From positions 332,997 to 396,996 of the forward strand of contig NZ_CYPW01000027.1 of assembly GCF_001458175.1 (NCBI RefSeq): 64,000 nt of DNA, in the 5' to 3' direction. Below are positions 27,252-37,523 of the stretch, piece by piece. A program made the position numbers and the translations under genes. How positions within the stretch are numbered: position 1 is the stretch's first letter; each line of letters opens with the position of its first letter. Source of the DNA: Shimia marina. Its GTDB lineage: Bacteria; Pseudomonadota; Alphaproteobacteria; Rhodobacterales; Rhodobacteraceae. A model generated the notes under the pieces. The model saw only the letters and a program-made list of their open reading frames with translations. It had not been told where the DNA came from and did no database searches.

Positions 27252-28554
27252 CTCTTCCAGCCTTGATAAATGTCATCGGGTTCACTGCGCGACCGTTCAC
27301 ACGCACTTCGTAGTGAAGGTGGGTGCCGGTCGACCGTCCAGAATTGCCCATATCACCAATACGATCTCCGCGCGAGACTCTTTGACCGACTTTTACGCGG
27401 ATTTTTGCCAGATGCGCGTAACGGGTCTCGATCCCATGTTCATGTTGGATTTTTACAAGACGCCCATAGCCAGAGAGCCAGCCCGCGTGGATCACCACGC
27501 CTTCGGCTGTGGCGTGGATCGGCGTGCCGTAGCGGGCGGCGAAATCGGTGCCCTTGTGCATCCGGCCCCAGCGCATTCCGAAACCCGAGGTGTAGCGGAA
27601 CGCAGACTTGAGCGGGTTGTCAAAGGGCACGGTTTCCGCTGCGATGCGATAGGTGTTGAGCTGATCAAGCTGTTCGAGCAGACGATTGGTGCGCAGGGTT
27701 TCCGCGGTCAGTTCCCCACCTTTGGTGGAGAAGTTGAGTGGCATCATCGGGCCGCCCTGACCTTGATAGCCGCGACGCACCTCATTCATAAGGCTGTCCA
27801 CATTCAGCCCGGCGGCGGTGAACATTTTGGTCAGCGGTTCCACAGAGACTGTCATGGCATCTTCGAGTTGGCGGAAGATTTGATCGTTTTTCTCTTCCAT
27901 CAGCAGAAGCTCGCGTTCCATTTCATCGGCGGCTTTGAGAGCTTCCTGTGCGTCGGCGTAGACCTGATCCCGTTCGGCGGCAGTTTCATTCAGTGCGGTG
28001 GAAAGCACGTCTAGCATGTCATTGCCCAGAGGCGAGCTGCCAATGAGGGCAGTTTGGGTTTCGGCTTGTGCCTGATCGCGTGCGATGAGTTCAGCACGGG
28101 CCTCTTCCCGCTCCTTCATGGTCCTGCGCAGGGTGGACTGAATGACCTCAATTCCTGTTTCCAGTTCTCGGCGGCGTGTTTCGGACTCAAGAAGCTGAGA
28201 CTGCATCGCTGACACTTGCGTCAGAGCAGAGTTAAAGCGAGCCTGTGCAGCAAGTGCCTCTGTGGTGCGCGCATCCCGCTGTGCGGAGAGGTCATTGAGG
28301 CGCTGTTCGTAGGTCACTTGATCGCGTTTTGCCTGTTCGCGAAAATTGCCGGAGCCAATACTGTCCATCAACAGAATTGCTGTTGCTATGATCGCCCAAG
28401 CGACCACGGCGGAAGCACCAGCAAAAGCAAAGAGCTGTGTGCCGGGACGCAGACGGATGAACCGCGTGTCGGTATCTGATCGTAAGAAAAGCCGTCTTTC
28501 CGGAAAAAAGCGTTCGAGCAGCGCGTGCAGCCGTATCGCGAGTCGTGTTCTCAC
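27241..28554 (-). CDS. M23 family metallopeptidase (membrane-anchored, LytM-like)
   Basis: The 437-residue protein has one membrane segment (residues 40-62, FAFAGASAVVAWAIIATAILL). A long coiled coil follows (residues 70-230), and the C-terminal M23 domain has its zinc ligands in MHKGTDFAARYGTP and GTHLHYEVRVNG and the partner HLAKIRVKVGQ. It should cut peptidoglycan cross-links in the periplasm. Active-site residues are complete. It is co-transcribed with the overlapping bactofilin gene, which suggests a role in cell shape or polar growth. Confidence 0.92.
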   Translation of the reverse strand: MRTRLAIRLHALLERFFPERRLFLRSDTDTRFIRLRPGTQLFAFAGASAVVAWAIIATAILLMDSIGSGNFREQAKRDQVTYEQRLNDLSAQRDARTTEALAAQARFNSALTQVSAMQSQLLESETRRRELETGIEVIQSTLRRTMKEREEARAELIARDQAQAETQTALIGSSPLGNDMLDVLSTALNETAAERDQVYADAQEALKAADEMERELLLMEEKNDQIFRQLEDAMTVSVEPLTKMFTAAGLNVDSLMNEVRRGYQGQGGPMMPLNFSTKGGELTAETLRTNRLLEQLDQLNTYRIAAETVPFDNPLKSAFRYTSGFGMRWGRMHKGTDFAARYGTPIHATAEGVVIHAGWLSGYGRLVKIQHEHGIETRYAHLAKIRVKVGQRVSRGDRIGDMGNSGRSTGTHLHYEVRVNGRAVNPMTFIKAGRDVF

Positions 28555-28759
28555 GGACGTATTCCTTGTCTTGTCCCATCCCGATGTGGCCCAGTCCCCC
28601 GGGGCCGCATTATTGGCAACGCCTGTTAACCAGCATCTTGGGGCGAGGTTTTAGCGGTCTGCGGCAGGTCGGGCAAGATGTTTGACCTAATGGTCGATAA
28701 GCGGGCAAAAAAATGCCCGCATACCGGCGATAACCCGCTTATGGCAGGCCAACATGGCT

Positions 28760-29590
28760 TCAGCGCGCGTAGGCGGGGGGCTCTTCATCGGCGAGAGGCC
28801 AGTAGAAATCCGGTGGCAGACCTGCGTCTGCGCGTTTTTCCTCATTGAACGGTGGCTTGAGTGCGCCGTGAAAGTACTTTTGCACCAGCCCGTGAAATTC
28901 CGCCTTGGGATCTAGCCCATGCCGACCGCAGAGGAAATTGAACCATTTGGAGCCATAGGCCACATGGCCGACCTCTTCGGCGTAGATGATGCGCAGGGCC
29001 TCCAGTGTCTGGGTGTCCTTGGCGTTTTCAAAGATGCGGATCATACCCGGTGTCACATCCAGACCGCGGGCCTCAAGCACCATGGGCACCACCGCAAGCC
29101 GCCCCATCAGATCGTCCACCGTATCCTCGGCGGCGCGCCACATCCCTGCATGGGCCGGCAAGGCGCCATAAAAGCTGTCCTTGGCTTCAAGGCTGTCACA
29201 TATCAAATTGAAATGATTTGATTCTTCGGCGGCGGATTTTACCCAGTCGTCATAAAAACCAAGTGGCATCTCCACATCGGTGAACCGGGCGATGATATCC
29301 CAGTGCAGGTCCACCGCGTTCAGTTCGATATGGGCCACCGCGTGCAGCATGGCGATGCGGCCTTGCGGGCTGCCGGGTTTGCGGCGCGGCACATCCCGCG
29401 GATCCAGCAGTTCCGGCTGCTCTGGGCGGGCCGGAAGCAGCGGAGGCTGTGCGGTGCCGATAGGCAGCGGCGTGCCCGCTTCACGTGCGGCAAACCAGGT
29501 GGCCGCATGTTGTTTGGAAATGGCCGTCTTAGCGCGGCCATCGGCGGTGGTGAGTACCTCCACCGCCATTTCTGCAAGACTTTGCGTCAT
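28760..29590 (-). CDS. DUF455 family ferritin-like protein
   Basis: This product of about 276 residues matches the DUF455 family, which has a ferritin-like four-helix core. Candidate metal ligands are in HAVAHIELNAVDLHWDI, SAAEESNHFNLICDSLE and IYAEEVGHVAYG (E..H pairs on three helices). ATG 29590 (MTQSLAEMAVEVL) is the usual start; the frame extending upstream overlaps bcp. It lies 13 bases after bcp, so an oxidative-stress link is plausible, but the reaction is unknown. Confidence 0.85.
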   Translation of the reverse strand: MTQSLAEMAVEVLTTADGRAKTAISKQHAATWFAAREAGTPLPIGTAQPPLLPARPEQPELLDPRDVPRRKPGSPQGRIAMLHAVAHIELNAVDLHWDIIARFTDVEMPLGFYDDWVKSAAEESNHFNLICDSLEAKDSFYGALPAHAGMWRAAEDTVDDLMGRLAVVPMVLEARGLDVTPGMIRIFENAKDTQTLEALRIIYAEEVGHVAYGSKWFNFLCGRHGLDPKAEFHGLVQKYFHGALKPPFNEEKRADAGLPPDFYWPLADEEPPAYAR

Positions 29591-29603
29591 CAAAGGGTCT
29601 TTC

Positions 29604-30065
29604 TTAGAGGGCTTTTGCTGCGTCCAGAACCTCTTCGGCATGGCCGTCCACTTTGACCTTTGGCCAGGTGCGCAGGATTTTTCCAGTGCCATCAATCAGA
29701 ACCGTGGCGCGCACGATCCCCATGAAGGTTTTGCCGTACATTTTTTTCTCTGCCCAGACGCCATAGTCTTCGCAGACGGAGCCGTGTTCGTCAGAGAGCA
29801 GAGGGATGGTCAGCTCTTTCTTAGCCACAAATTTGTCGTGGCTTGCCATGCTGTCTTTGGAAATGCCGAAGACTTTCACGCCTGCATCGGCAAACTCCTG
29901 CGCCAGCAGCGAAAAGCCGATGGCCTCCTTGGTGCAGCCCGGCGTGTTGTCGCGAGGATAGAAAAACAGCACCACCGGTGCAGGTTGTTGCGCGGAAAGG
30001 GTGATCTCTGCGCCGTCGGTGGACGGGAGGGTGAAATCGGGGGCATTTGTGTCGGTTGCGATCAT
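29604..30065 (-). CDS. bcp: Peroxiredoxin, BCP/PrxQ type
   Basis: This 153-residue thiol peroxidase has the thioredoxin-fold start APDFTLPSTDGAEI and the peroxidatic cysteine in YPRDNTPGCTKEAIGF (Cys at about 47). The adjacent position where many BCPs carry the resolving Cys, five residues later, is Gly-Phe here, so it may behave as a 1-Cys or alternative 2-Cys enzyme; another Cys lies in SVCEDYGVW. ATG 30065 is preceded by a purine-rich site; the longer frame to 30182 is not supported. It is the first gene of the bcp-DUF455 unit and is divergent from the DUF3971 gene. Confidence 0.92.
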   Translation of the reverse strand: MIATDTNAPDFTLPSTDGAEITLSAQQPAPVVLFFYPRDNTPGCTKEAIGFSLLAQEFADAGVKVFGISKDSMASHDKFVAKKELTIPLLSDEHGSVCEDYGVWAEKKMYGKTFMGIVRATVLIDGTGKILRTWPKVKVDGHAEEVLDAAKAL

Positions 30066-30152
30066 GGTCTGCTCCTGTTGGGCCCTTTTCCGCGCGGACG
30101 CTGCGTTGACGTTGATCCGGCCTTGGGTCGGGCTTGGCTTGCGGGTATAGTT

Positions 30153-33100
30153 TTGTCCACGAGCACCGGCATAGCAGAACACACAGAGGCATCAACCCTG
30201 ACAGAGAACGGCGATCATAGCTCCGCGCCCAAGGGAAAAGGTGCACCTTCTGATATCTCCGAATCCTCATGTAACACGGATGATACGCAGACAGAGGGCG
30301 CCGAGATCAGCAAAGGAGAGTCTGACGTCACCGCAGGCGGCAGATCACGCCCGCCAAGGCGGGTGCGACGCTATGGTGTGATCGCACTCTTCAGCCTGCT
30401 TGTGCCGTTGATTGCGCTGGCGGGATTTGTGTTTGTTCTGAGTGGCAAACCCTTTGTGTTGCCCGACTGGATGCGCAGCCGCGTTGAAGTTGTTCTGAAT
30501 GCTCAGATGCAGAATTTCGATGTGGCGATTGAGACCATCGCGGTGATGGTTGAGGATGACTGGGATCCCAGCATTCAACTGCGTGGTGTCCGTATTTTGC
30601 CACCCGAAGGGGGCGGGGCGGTGAATGTCACGCAAGTGGATGCGCGCTTGGCTTTTGCGCCTCTTCTGGAACGTCAGATTGCCTTTCGAGAGGTGCTGGT
30701 TGCGGGCGTATCGCTGACGGCGCTGCGTCTTGAAGACGGCAGTGTGCGGATTGCTCTGGGGCCAGCAGTGGGCGGGGGGGCGCTTCAGACAGATACAGAT
30801 ATCACGACGCTCGGGGATCAGTTGGAGGAGTTTCTGGACGTGCCGGTGCTGGCCGCGCTGAATGCCTTTCGCGTGGAAGACGTCACCCTGCGCTTTGAAG
30901 ACTTGCGTGAGCGGCGGGCCTGGACTGTGGACGGCGGTCATATTTCGCTGAGGCGTGATGCCGAGCGGGTGGATGTCTCTTCGCAGCTGACTTTGCTGGG
31001 GGGGCGCAGCTATGCCAGTACCATCGAAGCCTCGCTGACGACATATTATGGCACGCGCGAAACTGAATTCGGATTGAATTTTGAAGATTTGCCCAGTCAG
31101 GACATCGCCTCTCAGGGGGCTGCGCTGAGCTGGCTGGAGATCATACGCGCGCCGATTTCAGGCGCGCTGCGAGGGCGGATTGATGAGGAGGGCGCGCTTG
31201 GCAATGTGAATGCGACCCTTCAGATCAGTGATGGTGTGGTGCAGCCGGGGGGGGAGGTGCAGCCGATCCCCTTTCAGGGCATGCGCAGCTACTTGACCTA
31301 TAGTCCCGAGCGGCGCGCGATCCGGTTTGATGAGCTGTTTATCGACAGCGATCTGATGCGGGTCTCCGCTTTTGGTGAGGCCTTTCTAAGAGATTTTCGG
31401 CAAGGTTTGCCGCAGGAATTTCTGGCACAGTTGACACTGAATGAGTTTCGCGCAAATCCGCGCGCGCTGGAGGATGATCCGGTCCGCCTGGAGCGCAGTT
31501 ATGCGGATTTCCGGTTGCGTCTGGATCCGTTTGAACTGGATCTGGGGCAGATGGTTGTCCGCCAGTCTGAAAACGAAATTGTTCTGAATGGTACGCTGGG
31601 CACAGAGGGAGCGGATTGGGCCTATGCGCTCAACGGGCATATGGACCGCGTGCAGGCCGACGATGTGCTTGCAGTCTGGCCCAACAGTTTCAAGCCCAAG
31701 CCGCGCAAATGGGTGTCTGAGAATATCTTGGGAGGCACCGTGCGGGATGTGGATCTGGCGGTGCGCTCCAATGGCAGTGATATGCCGGATGTGTTTTTAG
31801 ACTTTGTGTTTGAGGATGGGCGCGTGCGCGCAGTCAAAACCATGCCGCCAATTGTGAATGGCAGTGGTTTTGGTGTGCTTCAGGATCACCAGCTGCATAT
31901 CGCTGTGGAAGAGGGATATGTTCAGGCGGATCAGGGCGGGTTTCTGGATGTGAGCGGCTCAAGCTTTGTTGTGCTGGACACGCGGATCAAGAAATCTCCG
32001 GGGTTGGTGCGCGCGCAGGCCACTGGCTCAACAACGGCGGTGATGTCTTTGCTGGATCGGGAGCCGCTGAAGCTTTTCACCAAAGCCAAATTGCCGGTTG
32101 ATTTTGCGCCCGGTGAGGCGGCGCTTGAAGGGACCATTGATCTGATCCTCAAGGACAAATTGCCGGTTGAGGAAGTGGTCTATGACATTCGCGGAACCCT
32201 GAGCAATGTGGTGAGCGATCATTTTTTGCCGGGCAAAGTGATGCGTGGGGATTTGACCGTGCATGCGACGCCAGAGCGTGTCGATGTGAAGGGGAGCGGT
32301 GATTTGGCTGGCATCCCGGTGCAGGCGCATTGGCATATGTTTGGCGGCAAGGAAAACGAGGGCCGCAGCTGGCTGAGTGGCACTGCGGAGCTGAGTGCGG
32401 CGGCGCTTGAGACCTTTGATGTGGGCTTGCCTAAGGGCACTGTGCGCGAGCAGGGGCTGCTGACCTATGATATGGAGATCGTGAAAGATCAGCCACCTAA
32501 GCTGACGCTGACATCAGACCTGAAAGGGGTTGTTCTGTCAGCCCCCCCGCTGGGCTGGCGTAAAGGGGCACAGGGCACGGGGCTGCTTGCCGTTGAAATG
32601 ACGCTTGGCAAGCGACCGTCTGTGGATGCGATTACGCTGGAGGCAGCAGGGCTGTCGGCCACGGGGCGTATTTCGATCGCAGAGGGCGGCGGGCTGGATG
32701 TTGCCGAACTTGACAGTTTCCGGGTTGGAAATTGGTTGCAGGGGCAGGGACAGTTGCGCGGTCGTGGCCTTGGCGTGCCGCCGGCCATTGTGGTGACGGG
32801 TGGGCGACTGGACATGCGGCGGATGCCGAAATCCACCAGCAGTGGGACGTCGAGCACGGATATGGGGCCGCTTTCGGCGCAGATGAATGAAATCATTGTG
32901 ACGGATGGCATACGCCTTGCACCGGCTGTGGCAGAGTTAACACCGCAGAGAGGTGGCCTATCTGGCAGCTTTAACGGCAATCTCAATGGCGGGCCGTTTG
33001 TGCAGGGGACGCTAACCCCGCATCAGAACGGGCTCAGAGTGCAGGCGCAATCTGAGCAGGGCGGGAAAATCGCCGTTGCTATGGGGGTGGTGAAATCCGC

Positions 33101-33605
33101 AACCAAAGGACGTTTGTCGCTCGATCTGGTCCCCCGTGCTGCGGATGGGGAGTATGATGGTACGCTCACGATGCGGGAGCTGAAAGTTCAGAAAGTGCCG
33201 CTCATTGCGGAGTTGCTCAACGCGATCAGCGTGGTGGGCCTGATCGAACAGCTCAGTGGCCCTGGTTTGCTGTTCAGTGAAGTTTTTGCGCGGTTCCGCA
33301 TTACGCCAGAGCGGCTGATTGTGGGGGAGGCCAGCGCGGTGGGACCCTCCATGGGGATTTCAGCCAATGGCAGCTATAGCTTTGTGCAAAGCTGGTTTGA
33401 TTTGCAGGGCACGTTGTCGCCACTCTATGCGGTGAATGTTCTGGGGCGCCCTGTGTCGCGCAGAGGAGAAGGGTTGATTGGCTTCAACTACACACTTCGC
33501 GGGCCATCGCAGGATCCGGAGATATCCGTCAATCCACTCTCGGTCTTGACGCCGGGCTTCTTTAGAGAGATTTTCCGCCGTCCACCGCCTGATCTCTCCA
33601 ACTAG
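30153..33605 (+). CDS. AsmA-like / DUF3971 envelope protein
   Basis: This is a very large protein of about 1150 residues. A hydrophilic Ser/Thr/Glu-rich leader of 70 residues precedes one membrane segment ([21 protein letters not shown]), and a long periplasmic beta-rich region follows that resembles the DUF3971/AsmA C-terminal (YhdP-type) family. These proteins are thought to bridge lipid transport to the outer membrane. No ATG precedes the membrane segment. TTG 30153 is the longest sensible start; GTG 30363, just before the membrane segment, is an alternative. queA starts 14 bases after the stop. Confidence 0.8.
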   Translation: MSTSTGIAEHTEASTLTENGDHSSAPKGKGAPSDISESSCNTDDTQTEGAEISKGESDVTAGGRSRPPRRVRRYGVIALFSLLVPLIALAGFVFVLSGKPFVLPDWMRSRVEVVLNAQMQNFDVAIETIAVMVEDDWDPSIQLRGVRILPPEGGGAVNVTQVDARLAFAPLLERQIAFREVLVAGVSLTALRLEDGSVRIALGPAVGGGALQTDTDITTLGDQLEEFLDVPVLAALNAFRVEDVTLRFEDLRERRAWTVDGGHISLRRDAERVDVSSQLTLLGGRSYASTIEASLTTYYGTRETEFGLNFEDLPSQDIASQGAALSWLEIIRAPISGALRGRIDEEGALGNVNATLQISDGVVQPGGEVQPIPFQGMRSYLTYSPERRAIRFDELFIDSDLMRVSAFGEAFLRDFRQGLPQEFLAQLTLNEFRANPRALEDDPVRLERSYADFRLRLDPFELDLGQMVVRQSENEIVLNGTLGTEGADWAYALNGHMDRVQADDVLAVWPNSFKPKPRKWVSENILGGTVRDVDLAVRSNGSDMPDVFLDFVFEDGRVRAVKTMPPIVNGSGFGVLQDHQLHIAVEEGYVQADQGGFLDVSGSSFVVLDTRIKKSPGLVRAQATGSTTAVMSLLDREPLKLFTKAKLPVDFAPGEAALEGTIDLILKDKLPVEEVVYDIRGTLSNVVSDHFLPGKVMRGDLTVHATPERVDVKGSGDLAGIPVQAHWHMFGGKENEGRSWLSGTAELSAAALETFDVGLPKGTVREQGLLTYDMEIVKDQPPKLTLTSDLKGVVLSAPPLGWRKGAQGTGLLAVEMTLGKRPSVDAITLEAAGLSATGRISIAEGGGLDVAELDSFRVGNWLQGQGQLRGRGLGVPPAIVVTGGRLDMRRMPKSTSSGTSSTDMGPLSAQMNEIIVTDGIRLAPAVAELTPQRGGLSGSFNGNLNGGPFVQGTLTPHQNGLRVQAQSEQGGKIAVAMGVVKSATKGRLSLDLVPRAADGEYDGTLTMRELKVQKVPLIAELLNAISVVGLIEQLSGPGLLFSEVFARFRITPERLIVGEASAVGPSMGISANGSYSFVQSWFDLQGTLSPLYAVNVLGRPVSRRGEGLIGFNYTLRGPSQDPEISVNPLSVLTPGFFREIFRRPPPDLSN

Positions 33606-33619
33606 TGACACGAGCCACA

Positions 33620-34675
33620 ATGCAGCTTTCTGATTTTGATTTTGATCTTCCCGAGTCCCTGATTGCGACCCGGCCCGCAGACCCGCGCAGCTCTGCCAGA
33701 TTACTGGTGGCGCAGGGGGCTGACATCACGGATGGTGTGGTCACCGATCTGGTGCAATGGTTAAAGCCCGGCGACCGTCTTGTGCTCAATGATACAAAGG
33801 TGATCCCCGCGCGTCTGTCGGGGTATCGTGTGCGCAGCGGTCCGGAAGGCGAAACGCAGGCGCGTATGGAAGTGACTCTGCTTGAGCCGCGCGCGGGTGG
33901 CGCATGGGCGGCGCTGATAAAACCGCTCAAAAAGATCCGTGAAGGCGAAGAGATTATTTTTGCGGCCGGTCTGAAAGGGCGTCTGCTCTCCAAGGATGAG
34001 GGACAAGGACTGGTTCAGTTTGATCTGGAGGGTCCGGATTTTGATGCGGCGCTGGAAGCGGCCGGGAATATGCCCTTGCCGCCCTATATTGCGGCCAAAC
34101 GCGCAGCGGATGAAAAGGACAAGACCGACTATCAGACGGTTTGGGCAAAGAATTCCGGCGCGGTGGCTGCGCCAACCGCATCTCTGCACTTTGATGAGGC
34201 TTTGTTGGCGGCATTGGCCGCGCGCGGAATCTCTTTCACCCATGTGACCCTGCATGTCGGGGCGGGCACCTTTCTGCCGGTGAAGGTGGAGGATGTCAAA
34301 GAGCACAAGATGCACGCGGAATGGGGGCGTGTGAGTGCAGAGGCCGCCGCAGAGATCAAAGGCACCAAAGCTTCGGGAGGCCGGGTGATCCCGGTGGGCA
34401 CAACGGCGCTGCGTCTGATTGAAAGCGCGGCCCGTGCCACAGGAGAGATTGCGCCGTGGGAAGGGGAGACGGATATTTTCATCTATCCCGGCTTTGCCTT
34501 TCAGGTGGCTGATGCCCTGATGACCAATTTCCATCTGCCCAAATCCACCTTGATGATGCTGGTGAGCGCGCTTCTGGGCCAAGAAGAGATTCGTCAGGTC
34601 TATGCCCATGCCATTCAGGAGGGCTATCGCTTCTTTTCGTATGGGGACGCTTCTCTGTTGATCCCGGCAGAATAG
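33620..34675 (+). CDS. queA: tRNA preQ1(34) S-adenosylmethionine ribosyltransferase-isomerase
   Basis: QueA (351 residues) moves the ribosyl part of SAM to preQ1 in tRNA, giving epoxyqueuosine. The start [20 protein letters not shown] is the family hallmark. [19 protein letters not shown] and [17 protein letters not shown] are present. ATG 33620 is the normal start; a GTG at 33605 would extend into the preceding gene. It probably shares a transcript with the DUF3971 gene. Confidence 0.96.
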   Translation: MQLSDFDFDLPESLIATRPADPRSSARLLVAQGADITDGVVTDLVQWLKPGDRLVLNDTKVIPARLSGYRVRSGPEGETQARMEVTLLEPRAGGAWAALIKPLKKIREGEEIIFAAGLKGRLLSKDEGQGLVQFDLEGPDFDAALEAAGNMPLPPYIAAKRAADEKDKTDYQTVWAKNSGAVAAPTASLHFDEALLAALAARGISFTHVTLHVGAGTFLPVKVEDVKEHKMHAEWGRVSAEAAAEIKGTKASGGRVIPVGTTALRLIESAARATGEIAPWEGETDIFIYPGFAFQVADALMTNFHLPKSTLMMLVSALLGQEEIRQVYAHAIQEGYRFFSYGDASLLIPAE

Positions 34676-34810
34676 TCCGTTGCGAAAATTCCGCGTTTAA
34701 TCCGCTGAGGTAGACAAAACGACATGCCGCTGTCGCGAATGAATGCGATGGCGCAGAGGGCGTTTTGCATATGGGCGCAAATATGAGACGATCGCGCAAA
34801 GGGGCGCATT

Positions 34811-36082
34811 ATGGTTCAATTTATTAAAGGCGCTTGGCCGCTTCTGCTTGGAATGTTGCTGCTGATGGTGGGCAACGGGATGCATGGGACCCTGTTGGGG
34901 ATCCGTGGCGAAGGGGCTGGCTTTTCGACATTTGAGATGTCGATGGTGATGTCGGCCTATTTTGTCGGCTTCCTTGGAGGCAGTCGCGTGACGCCGGAGA
35001 TGATCCGACGGGTGGGGCATGTGCGGGTGTTTGCGGCCTTGGCCTCAATGATTTCTGCGGTTTTGATCCTGTTTCCAACCTTGGAACATCCGATTGCCTG
35101 GATCTTGGGCCGTGCGCTGATGGGGTTCTGCTTTTCGGGCGTGTATGTCACGGCGGAAAGCTGGCTCAACAATGCCGCGAGCAATGAGACACGTGGCAAG
35201 GCGCTGTCACTTTATATGATCGTGCAGATGATCGGTATCGTGAGCGCGCAGGGGATGATGACTGTGCCGGACGCCACGGGATTCCTGCTGTTTGTGATCC
35301 CCTCGGTGCTGGTTTCGATTTCTTTTGCGCCTATTCTGCTGTCGATTTCTCCGACACCTGCGTTTGACACCACCAAACCGATGAGCCTGAAAGAGCTGTT
35401 CAACAACTCTCCCTTGGGTGTGGTGGGCATGTTCCTACTGGGCGGTGTGTTCTCGGCGCAGTTTGGCATGTCGGCGGTGTTTGCGACCCGTGCTGGGCTG
35501 AACCTGAGTGAGCTGAGTTTGTTCATCGCGACCTTTTATATTGGCGCGACGATCTTTCAGTATCCGCTGGGCTGGTTGAGTGACCGGATGGATCGGCGTG
35601 TGCTGATCATGATCGTGGCCGCGATTGGTACGGCGGGCGGAACGCTTGGCTTTTTTGCGGGCGACAACTATCCGATGCTGCTTGTCGCGGCGCTGTTTAT
35701 TGGCGGGTTCTCCAATCCGCTCTATTCCATGCTGATCGCGCATGCCAATGACTTCCTTGACTATGAGGATATGGCAGCGGCCTCTGGCGGGCTTGTGTTT
35801 GTGAATGGCGTGGGCGCGATTGCGGGTCCGATGATCACAGGTTGGGCGATGGATGTGATGGGGCCAAGCGGCTTTTTCACCTATCTGATCTTCCTGCTTG
35901 CGGCCACGGGCATCTATGCCGGTTATCGCACCACACGTCGTCCGGCGGCTCCGGTGGAAGAAACCGGCAGCTATACTGCCGTGATGCCGACAGCATCTGT
36001 TGTGGCCGTGGAGGTCGCCCAAGAAGTCGCCATCGAAACCGCGATGGAATTGGAAGAAGAACAGGAAGCTGCGGCCGGGTGA
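34811..36082 (+). CDS. MFS transporter, YcaD-like
   Basis: This 423-residue protein has about 12 hydrophobic segments and MFS features: VGFLGGSRVTPEMIRRVGHVR at the loop between helices 2 and 3, GRALMGFCFSGVYVTAESWLN in the middle, and PLGWLSDRMDRR at the matching loop in the second half. The AESWLNN run is typical of the YcaD-like subfamily. The last 35 residues are a hydrophilic, glutamate-rich tail. The substrate cannot be read from the sequence. It is preceded by a 135-base gap and is probably transcribed on its own. Confidence 0.85.
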   Translation: MVQFIKGAWPLLLGMLLLMVGNGMHGTLLGIRGEGAGFSTFEMSMVMSAYFVGFLGGSRVTPEMIRRVGHVRVFAALASMISAVLILFPTLEHPIAWILGRALMGFCFSGVYVTAESWLNNAASNETRGKALSLYMIVQMIGIVSAQGMMTVPDATGFLLFVIPSVLVSISFAPILLSISPTPAFDTTKPMSLKELFNNSPLGVVGMFLLGGVFSAQFGMSAVFATRAGLNLSELSLFIATFYIGATIFQYPLGWLSDRMDRRVLIMIVAAIGTAGGTLGFFAGDNYPMLLVAALFIGGFSNPLYSMLIAHANDFLDYEDMAAASGGLVFVNGVGAIAGPMITGWAMDVMGPSGFFTYLIFLLAATGIYAGYRTTRRPAAPVEETGSYTAVMPTASVVAVEVAQEVAIETAMELEEEQEAAAG

Positions 36083-36305
36083 CCGGCGTGGCGCGCGGGC
36101 CGAGCATTGAGCAGTTTGGCCCGCTTGCAAAGACCTGCTGCATCAGGGTGCAACGCGTCAAATCAGTTAAGTTTCCTGTTAGCGCCGATAGTCGCGCGGT
36201 ATGTCTCAATGTTGCATTTTGTGACTGTTCATTGGCGGCGGCTTCTGTGTAACGTTTTCATGACAGGACCTCCCGTGAGGGAGAAAAAGGCAGGAGGAGA
36301 GGGGC

Positions 36306-36893
36306 ATGATTGGTCCCGAGGAAGTGCTCGCATTTTGGCTCGATGAGATCGGTCCACAGGGGTGGTACGCGGTGTCAGACGAGCTGGATGAAACCATTCG
36401 TCAGCGGTTTCTGGCCGTGTGGGAAAAGGCGCAGGCCGGGGGCTTGGGGCAATGGCTGACATACCCCAGCGGCACATTGGCCTATCTGATCGTGACGGAT
36501 CAGTTTTCGCGCAACATGTTCCGGGGAACCGGCAAGGCCTTCGCCACGGATCGCAAGGCACTGGCCGCGGCCAAAGCGGCGCTGCATAAGAAGTGGGATC
36601 AGAAGATTGATGGTGCTGCGCGGCAGTTTTTCTTTTTGCCGCTGATGCATTCGGAAAATCTCTGTGATCAGGAGCGCTGTGTCCGAATGTTCCTTGATCG
36701 TATGGATGATGCAGGCAGCAACCTTTTGCATGCCAAGGCGCATCGTGAAGTGATCCGGAAGTTTGGGCGTTTCCCGTATCGCAACGATGCTTTGGCACGG
36801 CCTTCATCAGAAGTGGAAACGCTTTATGTTTCTCAGGGCGGTTACGGGCGCACTGTTCGGGAACTGCAGGCCGCCACAGGTCAGGCGGCCTGA
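36306..36893 (+). CDS. DUF924 family protein
   Basis: The 195-residue product is a helical DUF924 protein. Its hallmarks are PEEVLAFWLDEIGPQGWY at the start, VTDQFSRNMFRGT in the middle, FFFLPLMHSE and FPYRNDALAR. The fold resembles tetratricopeptide-like repeats; the biochemical role is unknown. AGGAGAGG precedes ATG 36306. It is convergent with the next gene, 11 bases away. Confidence 0.9.
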   Translation: MIGPEEVLAFWLDEIGPQGWYAVSDELDETIRQRFLAVWEKAQAGGLGQWLTYPSGTLAYLIVTDQFSRNMFRGTGKAFATDRKALAAAKAALHKKWDQKIDGAARQFFFLPLMHSENLCDQERCVRMFLDRMDDAGSNLLHAKAHREVIRKFGRFPYRNDALARPSSEVETLYVSQGGYGRTVRELQAATGQAA

Positions 36894-36904
36894 TTTTACC
36901 TGTT

Positions 36905-37363
36905 TTACTGGTTGGGTGCTGCAGTGTCGATCGCAGCACTTTGATCCGGCAGATGACAACTGGCCAGATCGCCCAGCCGTGCAGAAATGCGCGTGCTCGC
37001 TTCATCAATAGCGGTGCCCATCAGGCGATCTGGAGCAGCGGCAAGGCTGGCGAGGCTTGCATTGATTTCAGCCATTTGCACATCCAACGCGTCGGCACGT
37101 GCCTGTAGGCGCTGTGTTGCCGGTGCATTCAGCGCGGCGTTTTCCAGAGAGATGGAGGCCAGATCGCTGCGCAAATCTGTGATCTCACTCTGCAGTCCTG
37201 TGACCTTTTCCTCAAGCGGTTTCACGATCTGAAGGTTCTGAGCAAAACTGGATACGACGCGTTCTGCGGTGCCGGAAAGCTGCCAGAGCAGAAACAGGCA
37301 GAGTGCGACAAGAATAAGCGTGGCATTGATCATGGCGACCAGAAGGTCTTTCACGGTTTTCAT
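36905..37363 (-). CDS. Membrane-anchored coiled-coil protein, unknown function
   Basis: This 152-residue protein has one N-terminal membrane helix (NATLILVALCLFLLWQL) and then about 90 residues of predicted coiled coil (LEEKVTGLQSEITDLRSDLA). It has a short C-terminal tail with one cysteine (LASCHLPD). I do not recognise a family. It is divergent from lpdA with 160 bases between them. The layout suggests a scaffold or a single-pass partner of an inner-membrane complex, but that is speculation. Confidence 0.65.
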   Translation of the reverse strand: MKTVKDLLVAMINATLILVALCLFLLWQLSGTAERVVSSFAQNLQIVKPLEEKVTGLQSEITDLRSDLASISLENAALNAPATQRLQARADALDVQMAEINASLASLAAAPDRLMGTAIDEASTRISARLGDLASCHLPDQSAAIDTAAPNQ

Positions 37364-37523
37364 CGGTGGGTTCCCTGATGATGGATGGCGCGCGCAGTGT
37401 GACGCTTTTGCCGCGTGTTCGCCAGTGAATAATGCGCGTTAAACGAGCGTTTCCCTTTGTTGAAGCCGGTCTGAAACTGCACTAGGCTCGCCACACGACG
37501 CAGCGGAAGGCAAAGGACACAGC

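Noticed and set aside
28620-28759. A possible small RNA or extra gene between the M23 peptidase and DUF455 genes
   Set aside because: The gap of about 200 bases shows no open frame or strong hairpin with a T-run that I can support.
36095-36124. A hairpin after the MFS gene (GCGGGCC with GGCCCGC)
   Set aside because: The loop is long and no T-run follows, so I do not call it a terminator.
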